Shown here piece after piece: positions 33,719-43,637 of a stretch of DNA of 64,000 bases. Below the pieces are notes generated by a model that saw only the letters and a list, made by a program, of their open reading frames with translations, did not search any database and was not told where the DNA came from. The position numbers and the translations under genes are program-made. The DNA lies in NCBI RefSeq assembly GCF_000230995.2, contig NC_019973.1:4416001-4480000 (forward strand), read 5' to 3'. Position 1 is the stretch's first letter; the number at the start of each line of letters is the position of its first letter. The DNA is from Mesorhizobium australicum WSM2073. Its GTDB lineage: Bacteria > Pseudomonadota > Alphaproteobacteria > Rhizobiales > Rhizobiaceae.

Positions 33719-34740
33719 TGTTCCGCACCGGTCCACGCAATCTCATCACCGATGTCATGGGCCTGCGCGTCGGCAATGCTTCCGACGCCAGGCTGAAGTC
33801 CGGCGTGACGACCGTCCTTTGCGACGAGCCGCCGGTCGCGGGAGTCCAGATTCTTGGCGGCGCGCCTGGCACCCGCGAGACGGATCTGCTGGAACCGCAC
33901 AATTTGGTGGAGACGATCCATGCCGTGGTGCTGTCAGGCGGTTCGGCTTTCGGCCTCGATGCTGCCTCCGGCGTGCAGGCCGCATTGCGCGAACGCGGCA
34001 TCGGCTTCGAGGTTGGCGGCTTCCGCGTACCGATCGTGCCGGCGGCGATCCTCTTCGATCTGCGCAATGGCGGCGACAAGGACTGGGGCCGCTATCCCCC
34101 CTATCGCGACCTCGGCTACGAGTCGGTGCAGACTGCCGCTGTCGATTTCCAATTTGGCACGGCGGGCGCCGGAACCGGTGCACTGACGTCGGGGCTGAAG
34201 GGTGGCCTGGGTTCCGCCTCGACACTGCTGGACAATGGGATCACCATCGGCGCGCTGGCCGCCGTCAACCCGACCGGCTCGGTGACCGTCGGCCGCACCC
34301 GCCATTTCTGGGCGGCACCCTTCGAAATCGGCGATGAATTCGGCGGGCTTGGTTATCCCTCGCCCATGCCCGAGGACGCGAAGCGGATTTTGCTGAAATA
34401 CCGGGACAAGGATCACGGACGGCAGATGGACAGCGGCGGCAACACGACCATCGCGGTCATTGCCACGGACGCGGTTCTCACCAAGGCCGCCGCCAAACGC
34501 CTGGCGATTTCGGCGCATGACGGCTTCGTACGCGCCATCTGGCCGACCCATACGCCGGCCGACGGCGACCTGGTGTTCGCGCTGGCCACCGGCAAGAGCG
34601 GGGTCGAACTGACCGCCGACGCGGCAATCGACCTCTACGCCGCCGCCGGCGCCACTATGGCGCGCGCCATCAGCCGTGGCGTGTTTGCCGCGACGCCAGC
34701 CGACAACGACCTGTTTCCCGTCTGGTCGTCACGTCACTAG
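33718..34740 (+). CDS. P1-family (DmpA/S58) aminopeptidase-like protein
   Basis: 340 residues. Family blocks: 'VMGLRVGNASDARLKSGVTT', 'GGAPGTRETDLLEPHNLVET', 'VVLSGGSAFGLDAASGVQAA', and an autoprocessing-like region 'DSGGNTTIAVIATDAVLTKA' near residue 250, where the family cuts before a Ser/Thr nucleophile. These self-cleaving enzymes remove N-terminal D/L residues or cleave beta-peptides. Translationally coupled to the binding protein upstream, which suggests use of an imported amino-acid derivative (inference). Confidence 0.85.
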   Translation: MFRTGPRNLITDVMGLRVGNASDARLKSGVTTVLCDEPPVAGVQILGGAPGTRETDLLEPHNLVETIHAVVLSGGSAFGLDAASGVQAALRERGIGFEVGGFRVPIVPAAILFDLRNGGDKDWGRYPPYRDLGYESVQTAAVDFQFGTAGAGTGALTSGLKGGLGSASTLLDNGITIGALAAVNPTGSVTVGRTRHFWAAPFEIGDEFGGLGYPSPMPEDAKRILLKYRDKDHGRQMDSGGNTTIAVIATDAVLTKAAAKRLAISAHDGFVRAIWPTHTPADGDLVFALATGKSGVELTADAAIDLYAAAGATMARAISRGVFAATPADNDLFPVWSSRH

Positions 34741-34758
34741 GCTGGCTAAAGCCGTCGA

Positions 34759-35013
34759 TCAAACCGGATCGGATTTTTCTTCCTCGAACGTCACCGCGAC
34801 ATCGGAATTCGCGGACAGCCACACCTTCTTGCCATCGACCTCGGCAACCAGGGCCAGGGAAATATAGTGGTGATGGCCCTTGTGAGCCCCCTCGCCACTG
34901 TCGGCCTTGGTCAGCTTGATGCGCTGACCATCGACCTTGTCGACGGTGCCGATATGCACGCCGTCGGCGCCGACGACGTCCATGTGCTCACGAATTTTGC
35001 TGGTGTCGGTCAT
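34759..35013 (-). CDS. DUF2171 family protein
   Basis: 84 residues: 'TSKIREHMDVVGADGVHIG', 'TVDKVDGQRIKLTKADSGEG', 'HHHYISLALVAEVDGKKVWL'. Small PRC-barrel-like family common in alphaproteobacteria, often found in stress contexts. The ATG at 35013 has GGAGA upstream, so the long frame extending to 35712 is rejected. Function unknown. Confidence 0.85.
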   Translation of the reverse strand: MTDTSKIREHMDVVGADGVHIGTVDKVDGQRIKLTKADSGEGAHKGHHHYISLALVAEVDGKKVWLSANSDVAVTFEEEKSDPV

Positions 35014-35154
35014 GTTAGCTTCTCCATTGGGGTGGGTTTCCCTTGGGACTGCCGACAATAACAAATGACGAGCGGTTTGGATGCATCGGCCTTGGTCCGC
35101 ACGACGTTTTGGTCTCGTCGTGCTAGGGATTGAAGCGATCAGGCCGAAGGAGCG

Positions 35155-35883
35155 ATGACAATGCGGACGCTTTTCCTGTTTGCCGTTTGCCTGGCCACGC
35201 AGTTCGCGGCGTCGATTGCCCAGGCCGGCGATGTCGCGGAGCTCGAAATCCTGGGCTTCACCCGGGATGGCGGCGTGTTCGCCTTCGAGGAGTACGGCAT
35301 CCAGGACGGGTCGGGCTTTCCCTATGCCAACCGGTATTACATCGACACGAGCAACGACAGCTTTCTCAAGGGCACGCCGGTCAGGGTCCGGCTCGACGAC
35401 GAGAAGGCAACGCTCGACGCTGCCCGCCTTCAGGCCCGGCAAAAGGGCGAGGCCATTGTCAGCCAGGCCGAGCTGAGTGCCAACCGCGGCATCACCGCCG
35501 GCTCCAACCCGGTGACCGAGCTTTCGGCCGATCCACATCGCATAGTGGTCAATCCGCGACCGATCTTTTCCCCTGTCGACCAGCCGCTCGAGTTCCGGCT
35601 CGACGAGATCGGCATGAATGACACCGAAAGTTGCGCCAGCCAGGGCGAGATCAATGGCTTCCGGCTGCTGCGTATCGAGGCGCGGGATGGCGGCACCACC
35701 AAATTGCTGCACGAGGACAAAGCGATCCCCAAGAGCCGGGGCTGCCCGAACGGCTACCGCATCGGCGCGGTGCAGACGTTCTCGATGGACAGCCTCAGCG
35801 CTTATGCGGTGCTGATCGCGGTGCGCCAGTATGGCTTCGAAGGGCCGGACTTTCGCTGGATCGCCGTGACCGGCCGCCTGTGA
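35155..35883 (+). CDS. Predicted secreted protein, DUF2259
   Basis: 242 residues, signal peptide to about IAQAG (residue 24). Family blocks: 'ELEILGFTRDGGVFAFEEYG', 'GSGFPYANRYYIDTSNDSFL', 'SMDSLSAYAVLIAVRQYGFE' and 'FRWIAVTGRL'. Periplasmic, unknown function. An ATG two codons in (35161) is an equal start. Its stop overlaps the GTG of the next gene. Confidence 0.82.
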   Translation: MTMRTLFLFAVCLATQFAASIAQAGDVAELEILGFTRDGGVFAFEEYGIQDGSGFPYANRYYIDTSNDSFLKGTPVRVRLDDEKATLDAARLQARQKGEAIVSQAELSANRGITAGSNPVTELSADPHRIVVNPRPIFSPVDQPLEFRLDEIGMNDTESCASQGEINGFRLLRIEARDGGTTKLLHEDKAIPKSRGCPNGYRIGAVQTFSMDSLSAYAVLIAVRQYGFEGPDFRWIAVTGRL

Positions 35884-36404
35884 CAGAGCTTGTCCAACCC
35901 GTCAGGCGCAATCGCGCCCTGCACCACCTTCGCGGCGCCATGCCGACACTGCGTGCAGCGCTTCTCGGTGCGCTGCTGTGGGCCGCCGCCATGGGCGCCA
36001 GCGCACTCGTCAACCTGTTGCTGGACAATTGGGTGACGCCGGGCAAGATCCGCACCGTGTCCCTGCTGTTTGCCGTCGGCGGCGCCCTGGCCTTTCCGGT
36101 TGGCCTGTTTGCCGCACGGCTGGTTTCGCTCGGAAGGGGCCGGGAGGTCGCCTTCGCGGCGATATTCGTAGGGCTTGCTGCCGCAACGATCGGCCTCACC
36201 GCCCTGCTGTATGCCCTGCAATACCGCTCCTATTATGCCGAATGGCATGCGCCCGTATTCACCCTCACATGGGGCTTTCAGCTCGCCTTCACGATGGCGG
36301 TGGCGTCCTACCAGTTCGTGGTGCTGGGCATCCGGCTCTATTTCCCGCTTGGTTTCGTCGCCTTGTTCGCCGTCAGCCTCTGGTTTGCACGGCAGCAGCG
36401 TTGA
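35880..36404 (+). CDS. Small integral membrane protein
   Basis: About 174 residues from GTG 35880, whose bases overlap the previous stop (GTGA), so it is coupled to the DUF2259 gene. ATG 35940 is the alternative start and puts the first helix nearer the N-terminus. Four membrane helices: 'ALLGALLWAAAMGASALV', 'LLFAVGGALAFPVGLFAARL', 'VAFAAIFVGLAAATIGLTAL', 'YFPLGFVALFAVSLWFA'. No named family recognised. Confidence 0.7.
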   Translation: MTELVQPVRRNRALHHLRGAMPTLRAALLGALLWAAAMGASALVNLLLDNWVTPGKIRTVSLLFAVGGALAFPVGLFAARLVSLGRGREVAFAAIFVGLAAATIGLTALLYALQYRSYYAEWHAPVFTLTWGFQLAFTMAVASYQFVVLGIRLYFPLGFVALFAVSLWFARQQR

Positions 36405-36464
36405 GCATTTGGTCCGCCTCTGTTAGGACGCGGACAAATCCCTCCGACACATCAGGAATGACCG

Positions 36465-37772
<1,308 letters not shown>

Positions 37773-37778
37773 GCTTTC

Positions 37779-37802
37779 CTTCTCCCCGTTTACGGGGAGA
37801 AG
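37779..37802. repeat. CTTCTCCCCG palindrome after purB
   Basis: Perfect 10-bp inverted repeat (CTTCTCCCCG TTTA CGGGGAGAAG). Same family as the copies at 62597 and 62690. It may also act as a terminator for purB. Confidence 0.8.
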
Positions 37803-37821
37803 GTGCCGTGATGACGTCCAA

Positions 37822-38634
37822 TCAAGCCTTACCCGGCACGGTCCTGATCACCGTGCCCCAAGGATCCTCACGGGTCGTTTCGCTGCTCACATTGTCCGAA
37901 CGCATCTCGACCCAGGCAAGGCCCGAGCGGGAGGGGTCGCGGCGGCCGGCGCCGGCGCTTTGCCAGGCATTGGCGCCGATGTGGTGGTGATAATGCCCCG
38001 ACGACAGGAACACCGCCTGGCCGCCATATTTGGCGACCGTGTCGAAGCCGAATTCCTGGTTCCACCAGGCTTCGGCCTCTTCCGGTCTGCCGACGCGCAG
38101 GTGGACATGGCCGACAATGCTGTTTTCCGGCGCGCCTTGCCATCCCGCATCGCCGGCCGGCACTTCGGCAACGACAGACGGAATGTTCATCCGCTCGGTC
38201 GCCATGGCGATCTTGTCGCCGTTCCATTTCCAATCCTGCGGGCGGCGGTCGGCATAGATTTCGATGCCGTTGCCCTCGGGGTCGGTCAGGTAGAGCGCTT
38301 CGCTGACCAGATGGTCCGAAGCGCCCTCGATAGCGATCTTGTCTGAGATGGCGTGGTTGATCCAGCGTCCGAGATCGGCACGGCTGGGCAGCAGGAAAGC
38401 CGTATGGAACAGGCCGGCGCTGCGCGGATCGTCCGGTTTGGCAGAGCTGTCCGGCTCAAGCACCAGCAGCGGACGGCTGCCGGCGCCGAGCGTGATCGCG
38501 CCTTCGGCACGGCTCAATTCCTGCAGTCCGACGACTTTACGATAGTAGGCGGCAAGACTTTCGGCATCACGCGCCTTCAGACCGACGCGGGCGACGCTCA
38601 CCGGCGTGGTGGCGGCAAATGGCAGTTCGCTCAT
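37822..38634 (-). CDS. VOC-family protein, extradiol-dioxygenase/CatE-like, two domains
   Basis: 270 residues from ATG 38634 (GGAGA 5 bases upstream). Two vicinal-oxygen-chelate halves: 'VARVGLKARDAESLAAYYRK' then 'GIEIYADRR', and 'GHVHLRVGRPEEAEAWWNQE' then 'GHYHHHIGANAW', 'LAWVEMRSD'. His and Glu residues in the second half could form the metal site, as in catechol 2,3-dioxygenases. Substrate unknown. The open frame continues upstream with a twin-arginine-like segment and a TTG start at 38721 preceded by GGAGG; see the findings. Confidence 0.85.
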   Translation of the reverse strand: MSELPFAATTPVSVARVGLKARDAESLAAYYRKVVGLQELSRAEGAITLGAGSRPLLVLEPDSSAKPDDPRSAGLFHTAFLLPSRADLGRWINHAISDKIAIEGASDHLVSEALYLTDPEGNGIEIYADRRPQDWKWNGDKIAMATERMNIPSVVAEVPAGDAGWQGAPENSIVGHVHLRVGRPEEAEAWWNQEFGFDTVAKYGGQAVFLSSGHYHHHIGANAWQSAGAGRRDPSRSGLAWVEMRSDNVSSETTREDPWGTVIRTVPGKA

Positions 38635-38878
38635 CATTGTCTCCGTTGCGGCGACGTCTCGCGAAGCTCCCAAAGCCAGGAGGCCAGCGGCGCCGATCAC
38701 TCTACGTCGTGTCAGCGCCAAAATCCCGGTCCTCCACGGCTGTTTCTCTCCCGACAGAGATCGTCGATCTTCATCGTTCACACAAGACAGCGAAAAGCGA
38801 ACATGGTGTTCACCGTTACGACCAGAAGCCTGCCCATCAACGGTTGCATGAGGCAATCGCGCTCGCTATCTGAGCGCC

Positions 38879-39427
38879 ATGAAAGTCAAGGACGCAGATA
38901 TTCTGATCATTCCCGGATACACCAATTCGGGGCCTGAGCATTGGCAGACCCGCTGGCAATCGAAACTGTCCACGGCGCGCCGCGTCGAGCAAGCGGAATG
39001 GTCGAAGCCGGTGCGCGAGGACTGGACGGCGAGTGTGGCCAAGGCGGTCAACGAGGCCGAGAGACCTGTCGTTCTCGTCGCTCACTCACTTGGAGTGGCC
39101 GCGGCCGTACAAGCCATTCCGCAGTTCCGGAAGCCGGTCGCCGGCGCCTTCTTCGTGGCACCGCCGGACGTCGCGAATCCCAAGATCAAGCCAAGACATC
39201 TGATGACTTTCGGCCCTTATCCTCGCGAACCGCTGCCGTTTCCCTCCATCGTGATCGCCAGCCGCAACGACCCCTTCTGCCCTTTCGATGTCGCCGAGGA
39301 CATCGCCGGCGCCTGGGGCTCGCTGTTCATCGATGCCGGAGAAACCGGCCATATCAGCGAGGATTCAGGCTTTGGCCCCTGGCCCGAGGGATCGATGACC
39401 TTCGCCAAGTTCCTGACGGACCTCTGA
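38879..39427 (+). CDS. RBBP9/YdeN-family alpha/beta hydrolase
   Basis: 182 residues. 'ILIIPGYTNSGPEHWQTRWQ' near the N-terminus, nucleophile in 'VVLVAHSLGVAAAVQA', acid in 'VIASRNDPFCPFDVAEDIA', and 'AGETGHISEDSGFGPWPEG' carrying the His. Serine hydrolase family of small bacterial proteins with unknown substrates. Divergent from the VOC gene; 244 bases between them hold no other gene. Confidence 0.87.
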   Translation: MKVKDADILIIPGYTNSGPEHWQTRWQSKLSTARRVEQAEWSKPVREDWTASVAKAVNEAERPVVLVAHSLGVAAAVQAIPQFRKPVAGAFFVAPPDVANPKIKPRHLMTFGPYPREPLPFPSIVIASRNDPFCPFDVAEDIAGAWGSLFIDAGETGHISEDSGFGPWPEGSMTFAKFLTDL

Positions 39428-39600
39428 GGCGCGCCAAAATCAACGCACGATGGCATTCGATCAAACTGCAGGACTCGAATAAATAATAATTTAAGAGGGC
39501 CAGCGTTAACTATTCAGAAGCAGTGGAAATTGCTTTCTGGATGATCATCCGTGCTTGAACCGGGCTGCCAATTCTTCGCCCTTGAAACAGAGGTCAATGC

Positions 39601-40893
39601 TTGCGCAAGGACGCATCACTTGAATTCTTGAGAGGCGCCGCAGCGCTTATCGTTCTCAATTGGCATATCTTGTGTGCTTTTGCGCCGTCCGCGGCGGGCG
39701 AAGAGGAGGCTGCGCAATCGCTCAAGACAAGTCTGGCTTTCATCGCCTTCAATGGCGGCTCTGCCGTCTACTTGTTTTTCGTCCTCTCTTCCTATGTGCT
39801 TGTGAAGCGTTATTTCCAGTCCCGCGACGCACAAGACCTTCGGCTGGGTGCGATCAAACGTTTGCCTCGTCTGGCTGGACCCGTGCTTGTTGTGGTTCTA
39901 TCGTCCTGTGTCATCTTCAAGCTCGATCTGTATTTCTTCGAGGATGCAGCGGCGGTCGCTCAATCTGAGTGGCTCGGCAGATTCGGCAATGCTTCAAAGG
40001 TACTGTCGCGGGAGACAGCGAGTTTCTCCGACGCATTCCTGCAAGGAGCGTGGCGGACATTCATTTACGGCGACAAATATTACGACAGCAGCCTGTGGAC
40101 CATGACGATCGAGTTCTGGGGCAGCATGCTGACCTTCGCCCTCGCCCCGATCGTCTTTTTCTTCCAAGGCCGCTGGGCGCTATTGTCCTGGCTTTGCATA
40201 GCAACAGGCGTATTCTTGGCGGTGCAAGTCAGCTTCTTTTTTTGTGCCTTTCCGGCCAGCCTCCTACTCTATCCGCTTCTCGCCATGGGATTTCGCCCGA
40301 ATCGATGGGTGAGAGGGGCCATGGCGATTATTTCGCTGGTGCTGCTGGGTTATGCAGGAGATGCTGTGGGAATATACCGGCCCTTCGCCGTGCTCGATAT
40401 TGCAGCTTCCGATATCGGTTTGCGGCAAGCTTGCGTGGCCATCCCGGCAAGCATCATGCTGGTTTACGCCGTGCTGAGCATGGATGACCCACCGTCATGG
40501 CTCTCCGGCAAGGCCGCACGTTTCCTGGGCGACCTGTCTTTCCCGCTCTACCTCGTGCATGTACCCGTTATCTGCTCGTTGGGATCATGGGCGCTGTTGG
40601 CAAGCGACTCCGCCGCACTCGGCGCTGCCGCCGCGATATCTGGGTCGATCCTCGCGGCATTGCCGCTGATGGCTTTCAACAACTGGTGGGTCCAGGCGCT
40701 CGGCGCTTTGTTCGACAGGATCAGACGCGGCGGATCGGCCGCCACGGCGCTCGCGGTGCAAAGGCCTGAGCAACACGCTGGCGACAGCAGTCCGCTGGTT
40801 CAGGATCCGATCGAGTCCCGCATGTCCTTGAGCAAGGTCCTTGCTCCCAATGAAATCAGCGCGTGCTCGGAACCCGTGGCGAGCAGGCGATAG
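39601..40893 (+). CDS. Acyltransferase-3 family membrane protein (OafA-like)
   Basis: 430 residues, TTG start with AGAGGT upstream; the nearby ATG at 39597 is out of frame. About ten membrane helices. The family motif is the early 'LEFLRGAAALIVLNWHILCA' with a membrane His, and later 'SLWTMTIEFWGSMLTFALAP' and 'FLGDLSFPLYLVHVPVI'. Such proteins O-acylate exported sugars or glycans. The upstream 170 bases and the first half are AT-richer than neighbours, which hints at transfer. Its last 31 codons overlap the convergent aldolase gene by 94 bases; this tail is hydrophilic and may be accidental read-through. Confidence 0.8.
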   Translation: MRKDASLEFLRGAAALIVLNWHILCAFAPSAAGEEEAAQSLKTSLAFIAFNGGSAVYLFFVLSSYVLVKRYFQSRDAQDLRLGAIKRLPRLAGPVLVVVLSSCVIFKLDLYFFEDAAAVAQSEWLGRFGNASKVLSRETASFSDAFLQGAWRTFIYGDKYYDSSLWTMTIEFWGSMLTFALAPIVFFFQGRWALLSWLCIATGVFLAVQVSFFFCAFPASLLLYPLLAMGFRPNRWVRGAMAIISLVLLGYAGDAVGIYRPFAVLDIAASDIGLRQACVAIPASIMLVYAVLSMDDPPSWLSGKAARFLGDLSFPLYLVHVPVICSLGSWALLASDSAALGAAAAISGSILAALPLMAFNNWWVQALGALFDRIRRGGSAATALAVQRPEQHAGDSSPLVQDPIESRMSLSKVLAPNEISACSEPVASRR

Positions 40894-41573
40894 CCCATCG
40901 ACACGACGCGGCCGGCGATAGCCGGTTCGACGACATAGATCGCCGCATGCTTGCCGGCCTTGCGGGTGCGCTCGGCAACCGAAGCCACCGTCTCCATCAT
41001 GCTTTCCAGCGTCGAATTGACCGTGGTGCCGTTGGTCCAGGCGATCGAGAAGTCGGACGGCCCGAGGAAAATGCCGTCGATGCCCGGCGTGTCGAGGATA
41101 CCGTCAAGCGCATCGAGCGCGGCGCGCGTCTCGACCATGGCAAAAGCCATGGTGCGCTGATTGGTGTCGCGCAGCCATTCGGCATAGTCGCCCTTGCCAT
41201 AGCGGGGAAAGGCATAGGTCGGACCCCACGAGCGCTCGCCGAGCGGGGGATACTTCATGGCCGCGGCGAACAGCTTTGCATCGGCCACCGAGTTGACCAT
41301 CGGCGCAATGACTGCTTCGGCGCCAAAATCGAGAGCACGGCTGGCCATGTCGAAACGGCCAACGGGAATGCGCACCAGCGCCGGCTTGCCCAGGGCCAGC
41401 ACGGGTGCCAGGCCGCGCAGGACGCTGTCCTCGTGATGGCCGCCATGCTGCATGTCGAGTGTCACGGCATCGAAGTCCTGCCTGGCGAGGATCTCCACGG
41501 TCAAGGCGTCCGGCACGCCCGACCAGGCGGTTACCAGCGTTTCATCTGCGGCAAGACGGGACTTCAGGGACAT
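40800..41573 (-). CDS. HpcH/HpaI-family aldolase
   Basis: 257 residues. Metal-dependent class II pyruvate aldolase fold: 'DAVTLDMQHGGHHEDSVLRG', 'VRIPVGRFDMASRALDFGAE', 'MVETRAALDALDGILDTPGI', 'GIFLGPSDFSIAWT'. Such enzymes cleave 4-hydroxy-2-keto acids to pyruvate and an aldehyde (HpaI, garL-like). Substrate unknown. Its 3' end overlaps the acyltransferase tail on the other strand. Confidence 0.88.
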   Translation of the reverse strand: MSLKSRLAADETLVTAWSGVPDALTVEILARQDFDAVTLDMQHGGHHEDSVLRGLAPVLALGKPALVRIPVGRFDMASRALDFGAEAVIAPMVNSVADAKLFAAAMKYPPLGERSWGPTYAFPRYGKGDYAEWLRDTNQRTMAFAMVETRAALDALDGILDTPGIDGIFLGPSDFSIAWTNGTTVNSTLESMMETVASVAERTRKAGKHAAIYVVEPAIAGRVVSMGYRLLATGSEHALISLGARTLLKDMRDSIGS

Positions 41574-41630
41574 CTAATCTCTTTCCTCGTTAACGTCGGC
41601 AGTTTCAGCCGGAAACCGCCGCAAAGGCAA

Positions 41631-41659
41631 AGAAAAACCGCCCGGATCGGCCGGGCGGT
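41631..41659 (-). terminator. Rho-independent terminator of the DUF1476 gene
   Basis: On the minus strand: 9-bp stem ACCGCCCGG / CCGGGCGGT with a 5-base loop, then TTTTTCTTTG. It lies 25 bases after the DUF1476 stop and is a classical intrinsic terminator. Confidence 0.85.
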
Positions 41660-41683
41660 CGATTGGGCCAGAAAGCGGCCGGA

Positions 41684-42004
41684 TCAGGTGTTCTTGATCT
41701 GCTCGATCGCCTGCGCCATCATTTCGTCCATGGTGCGGCGGATCTGGTGATCGGACTGCTCGACGCCGGCGGCATCGAAATCCTTGCGGATCTTGCGGAA
41801 CACGTCGTGGTCGCCGGCTTCCTCGATGTCGGAAACAACGACTTCCTTGGCGTAGGCGTCGGCATCGGCGCCGGACTTTCCGAGCTTTTCGGCTGCCCAC
41901 AGACCAAGCGCCTTGTTGCGCCGCGCCGAAGCCTTGAACCGAAGCTCCTCGTCGAATGCGAATTTGCGCTCGAAGCCCTCTTCGCGGTCTTTCATGCTGC
42001 TCAT
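41684..42004 (-). CDS. DUF1476 protein (alphaproteobacterial F1-ATPase inhibitor zeta subunit)
   Basis: 106 residues: 'MSSMKDREEGFERKFAFDEE', 'LRFKASARRNKALGLWAAEK', 'VVVSDIEEAGDHDVFRKIRK', ending 'MDEMMAQAIEQIKNT'. The family is the zeta inhibitor of the F1-ATPase in Paracoccus and relatives, acting in the cytoplasmic face of the F1FO complex to block ATP hydrolysis. ATG 42004 has GGAGGG 5 bases upstream. Intrinsic terminator follows. Confidence 0.88.
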   Translation of the reverse strand: MSSMKDREEGFERKFAFDEELRFKASARRNKALGLWAAEKLGKSGADADAYAKEVVVSDIEEAGDHDVFRKIRKDFDAAGVEQSDHQIRRTMDEMMAQAIEQIKNT

Positions 42005-42283
42005 GGCGTCCCTCCGGTCAAATCCGATTCGTTGGCAATGGAATGGATATGTGTGTTGCCGAAGCACAAACCAAAAGGTCGCGGGCCGGTCAATATGCTT
42101 CGTCATATGCTGCGCTGCGGCATTTCAGTCCCGAAAGCGGTTGATTGAAAGGATTTGCCGATTGAGCAAACGGTGTGATTGGGATAGACCCGGCATTGAA
42201 CGTCACCGTCGCCGCATTAATTCAGGCGGACGGACAGGAAGTGGTCGCTTGCCGCCTGTCCGCAAATCCAGAGAAAAATTCAA

Positions 42284-43078
42284 ATGAAAAATCGCCGCCG
42301 CATTTATGAAGGCAAGGCCAAGATCCTCTATGAGGGACCCGAGCCGGGCACGCTGATCCAGTTCTTCAAGGACGACGCAACCGCGTTCAACAAGAAGAAG
42401 CACGAGGTCATCGACGGCAAGGGTGTACTCAACAACCGCATTTCCGAATACATCTTCAATCATTTGAACCGCATGGGCATCCCGACCCACTTCATCCGCC
42501 GGCTCAACATGCGCGAGCAGCTGATCAAGGAAGTCGAGATCATCCCGCTCGAGGTGGTGGTGCGCAATGTCGCCGCCGGTTCGCTGTCCAAGCGGCTCGG
42601 CATCGAGGAAGGCACCGTCCTGCCGCGGTCGATCATCGAATTCTATTACAAGGCCGACGCGCTCGACGATCCGATGGTTTCGGAAGAGCACATCACGGCG
42701 TTCGGCTGGGCAAGCCCGCAGGAGATCGACGACGTCATGGCGCTGGCCATCCGCGTCAACGATTTCCTCTCCGGCCTGTTCATGGGGGTCGGCATCCAGC
42801 TCGTCGACTTCAAGATCGAGTGCGGTCGCCTGTTCGAGGGCGACATGATGCGCATCGTCGTGGCCGACGAGATTTCGCCGGATTCCTGCCGCCTGTGGGA
42901 CGTGGCGACGCAGGACAAGCTCGATAAGGACCGTTTCCGCCGCGACATGGGCGGCCTCGTCGAGGCCTATCAGGAAGTCGCCCGCCGCCTCGGCATCATG
43001 AACGAGAACGAGCCGCCGCGTCCTACCGGTCCGGTGCTTGTCGCCTCGACCGATGGCCTCAAAGGCAAGCCGCACTGA
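42284..43078 (+). CDS. purC: Phosphoribosylaminoimidazole-succinocarboxamide synthase
   Basis: 264 residues. Converts CAIR, aspartate and ATP to SAICAR in purine synthesis. Motifs: '[20 protein letters not shown]', '[20 protein letters not shown]', '[20 protein letters not shown]', '[10 protein letters not shown]', '[15 protein letters not shown]'. First gene of a four-gene cluster with purS and purQ. The 279 bases upstream to DUF1476 hold the divergent promoters and the element CATATGCTGCGCTGCG at 42104-42119. Confidence 0.96.
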   Translation: MKNRRRIYEGKAKILYEGPEPGTLIQFFKDDATAFNKKKHEVIDGKGVLNNRISEYIFNHLNRMGIPTHFIRRLNMREQLIKEVEIIPLEVVVRNVAAGSLSKRLGIEEGTVLPRSIIEFYYKADALDDPMVSEEHITAFGWASPQEIDDVMALAIRVNDFLSGLFMGVGIQLVDFKIECGRLFEGDMMRIVVADEISPDSCRLWDVATQDKLDKDRFRRDMGGLVEAYQEVARRLGIMNENEPPRPTGPVLVASTDGLKGKPH

Positions 43079-43120
43079 CAGCGGCTTGCGCCCAACGTTC
43101 AGAACAGGAGCATGTCCAGC

Positions 43121-43363
43121 GTGATCAAGGCCCGCATTACCGTCACCCTCAAGAATGGTGTGCTCGACCCGCAAGGCAAGGCGATCGAACACGCGCTGTC
43201 GGGGCTGGGCTTCGATGGCGTCGGCCAAGTGCGGCAGGGCAAGGTGTTCGACGTCGAGCTTTCGGAAAGCGACAAGGGCAAGGCCGAGGCCGATCTCAAG
43301 GCCATGTGCGACAAGCTGCTGGCGAACACTGTAATTGAGAATTATAGTGTGACGCTTACCTGA
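43121..43363 (+). CDS. purS: Phosphoribosylformylglycinamidine synthase subunit PurS
   Basis: 80 residues from GTG 43121: 'IKARITVTLKNGVLDPQGKA' then 'GFDGVGQVRQGKVFDVELSE'. Small subunit that bridges PurL and PurQ. GTG is preferred over the ATG at 43112: AGGAG ends 1 base before that ATG (too close) but 10 bases before the GTG, and PurS usually starts with IKA-like residues. Confidence 0.93.
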   Translation: MIKARITVTLKNGVLDPQGKAIEHALSGLGFDGVGQVRQGKVFDVELSESDKGKAEADLKAMCDKLLANTVIENYSVTLT

Positions 43364-43382
43364 AGTTGTGCCGGAGGAACTG

Positions 43383-43637
43383 ATGGCCGAGAGCGATGGA
43401 AGCTTGATATTTGAAGGCCTCAAGTCCATTCAATCACGGTTGGACAGGATGGATTTGACGCTCGGAGAGGTAAAATCCGAGCTTGGCTCCATCCGCGGTC
43501 ATCTGATAGCCACCGAGACTGACGTGAAGAACATCTATGGCGTGCTCGCTCGCCGGGATGATTGGCTAGAACATATCGAGCGCCGTCTCGACCCGCGCGA
43601 ACTTGCCGAAGCACAAAGGCCTTACGAACCAAAATGA
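43383..43637 (+). CDS. Small coiled-coil protein inserted between purS and purQ
   Basis: 84 residues from ATG 43383 (GGAGG 6 bases upstream). Heptad-like '[20 protein letters not shown]', '[20 protein letters not shown]', and '[20 protein letters not shown]'. It looks like a small coiled-coil protein. Its stop overlaps the purQ ATG (ATGA), so it is translationally coupled inside the purine cluster. Not a known Pur enzyme. Function unknown. Confidence 0.75.
   Translation: MAESDGSLIFEGLKSIQSRLDRMDLTLGEVKSELGSIRGHLIATETDVKNIYGVLARRDDWLEHIERRLDPRELAEAQRPYEPK

Noticed and set aside
39969..40487. 172-codon frame within the acyltransferase
   Set aside because: A shifted frame of a clear membrane-protein gene.
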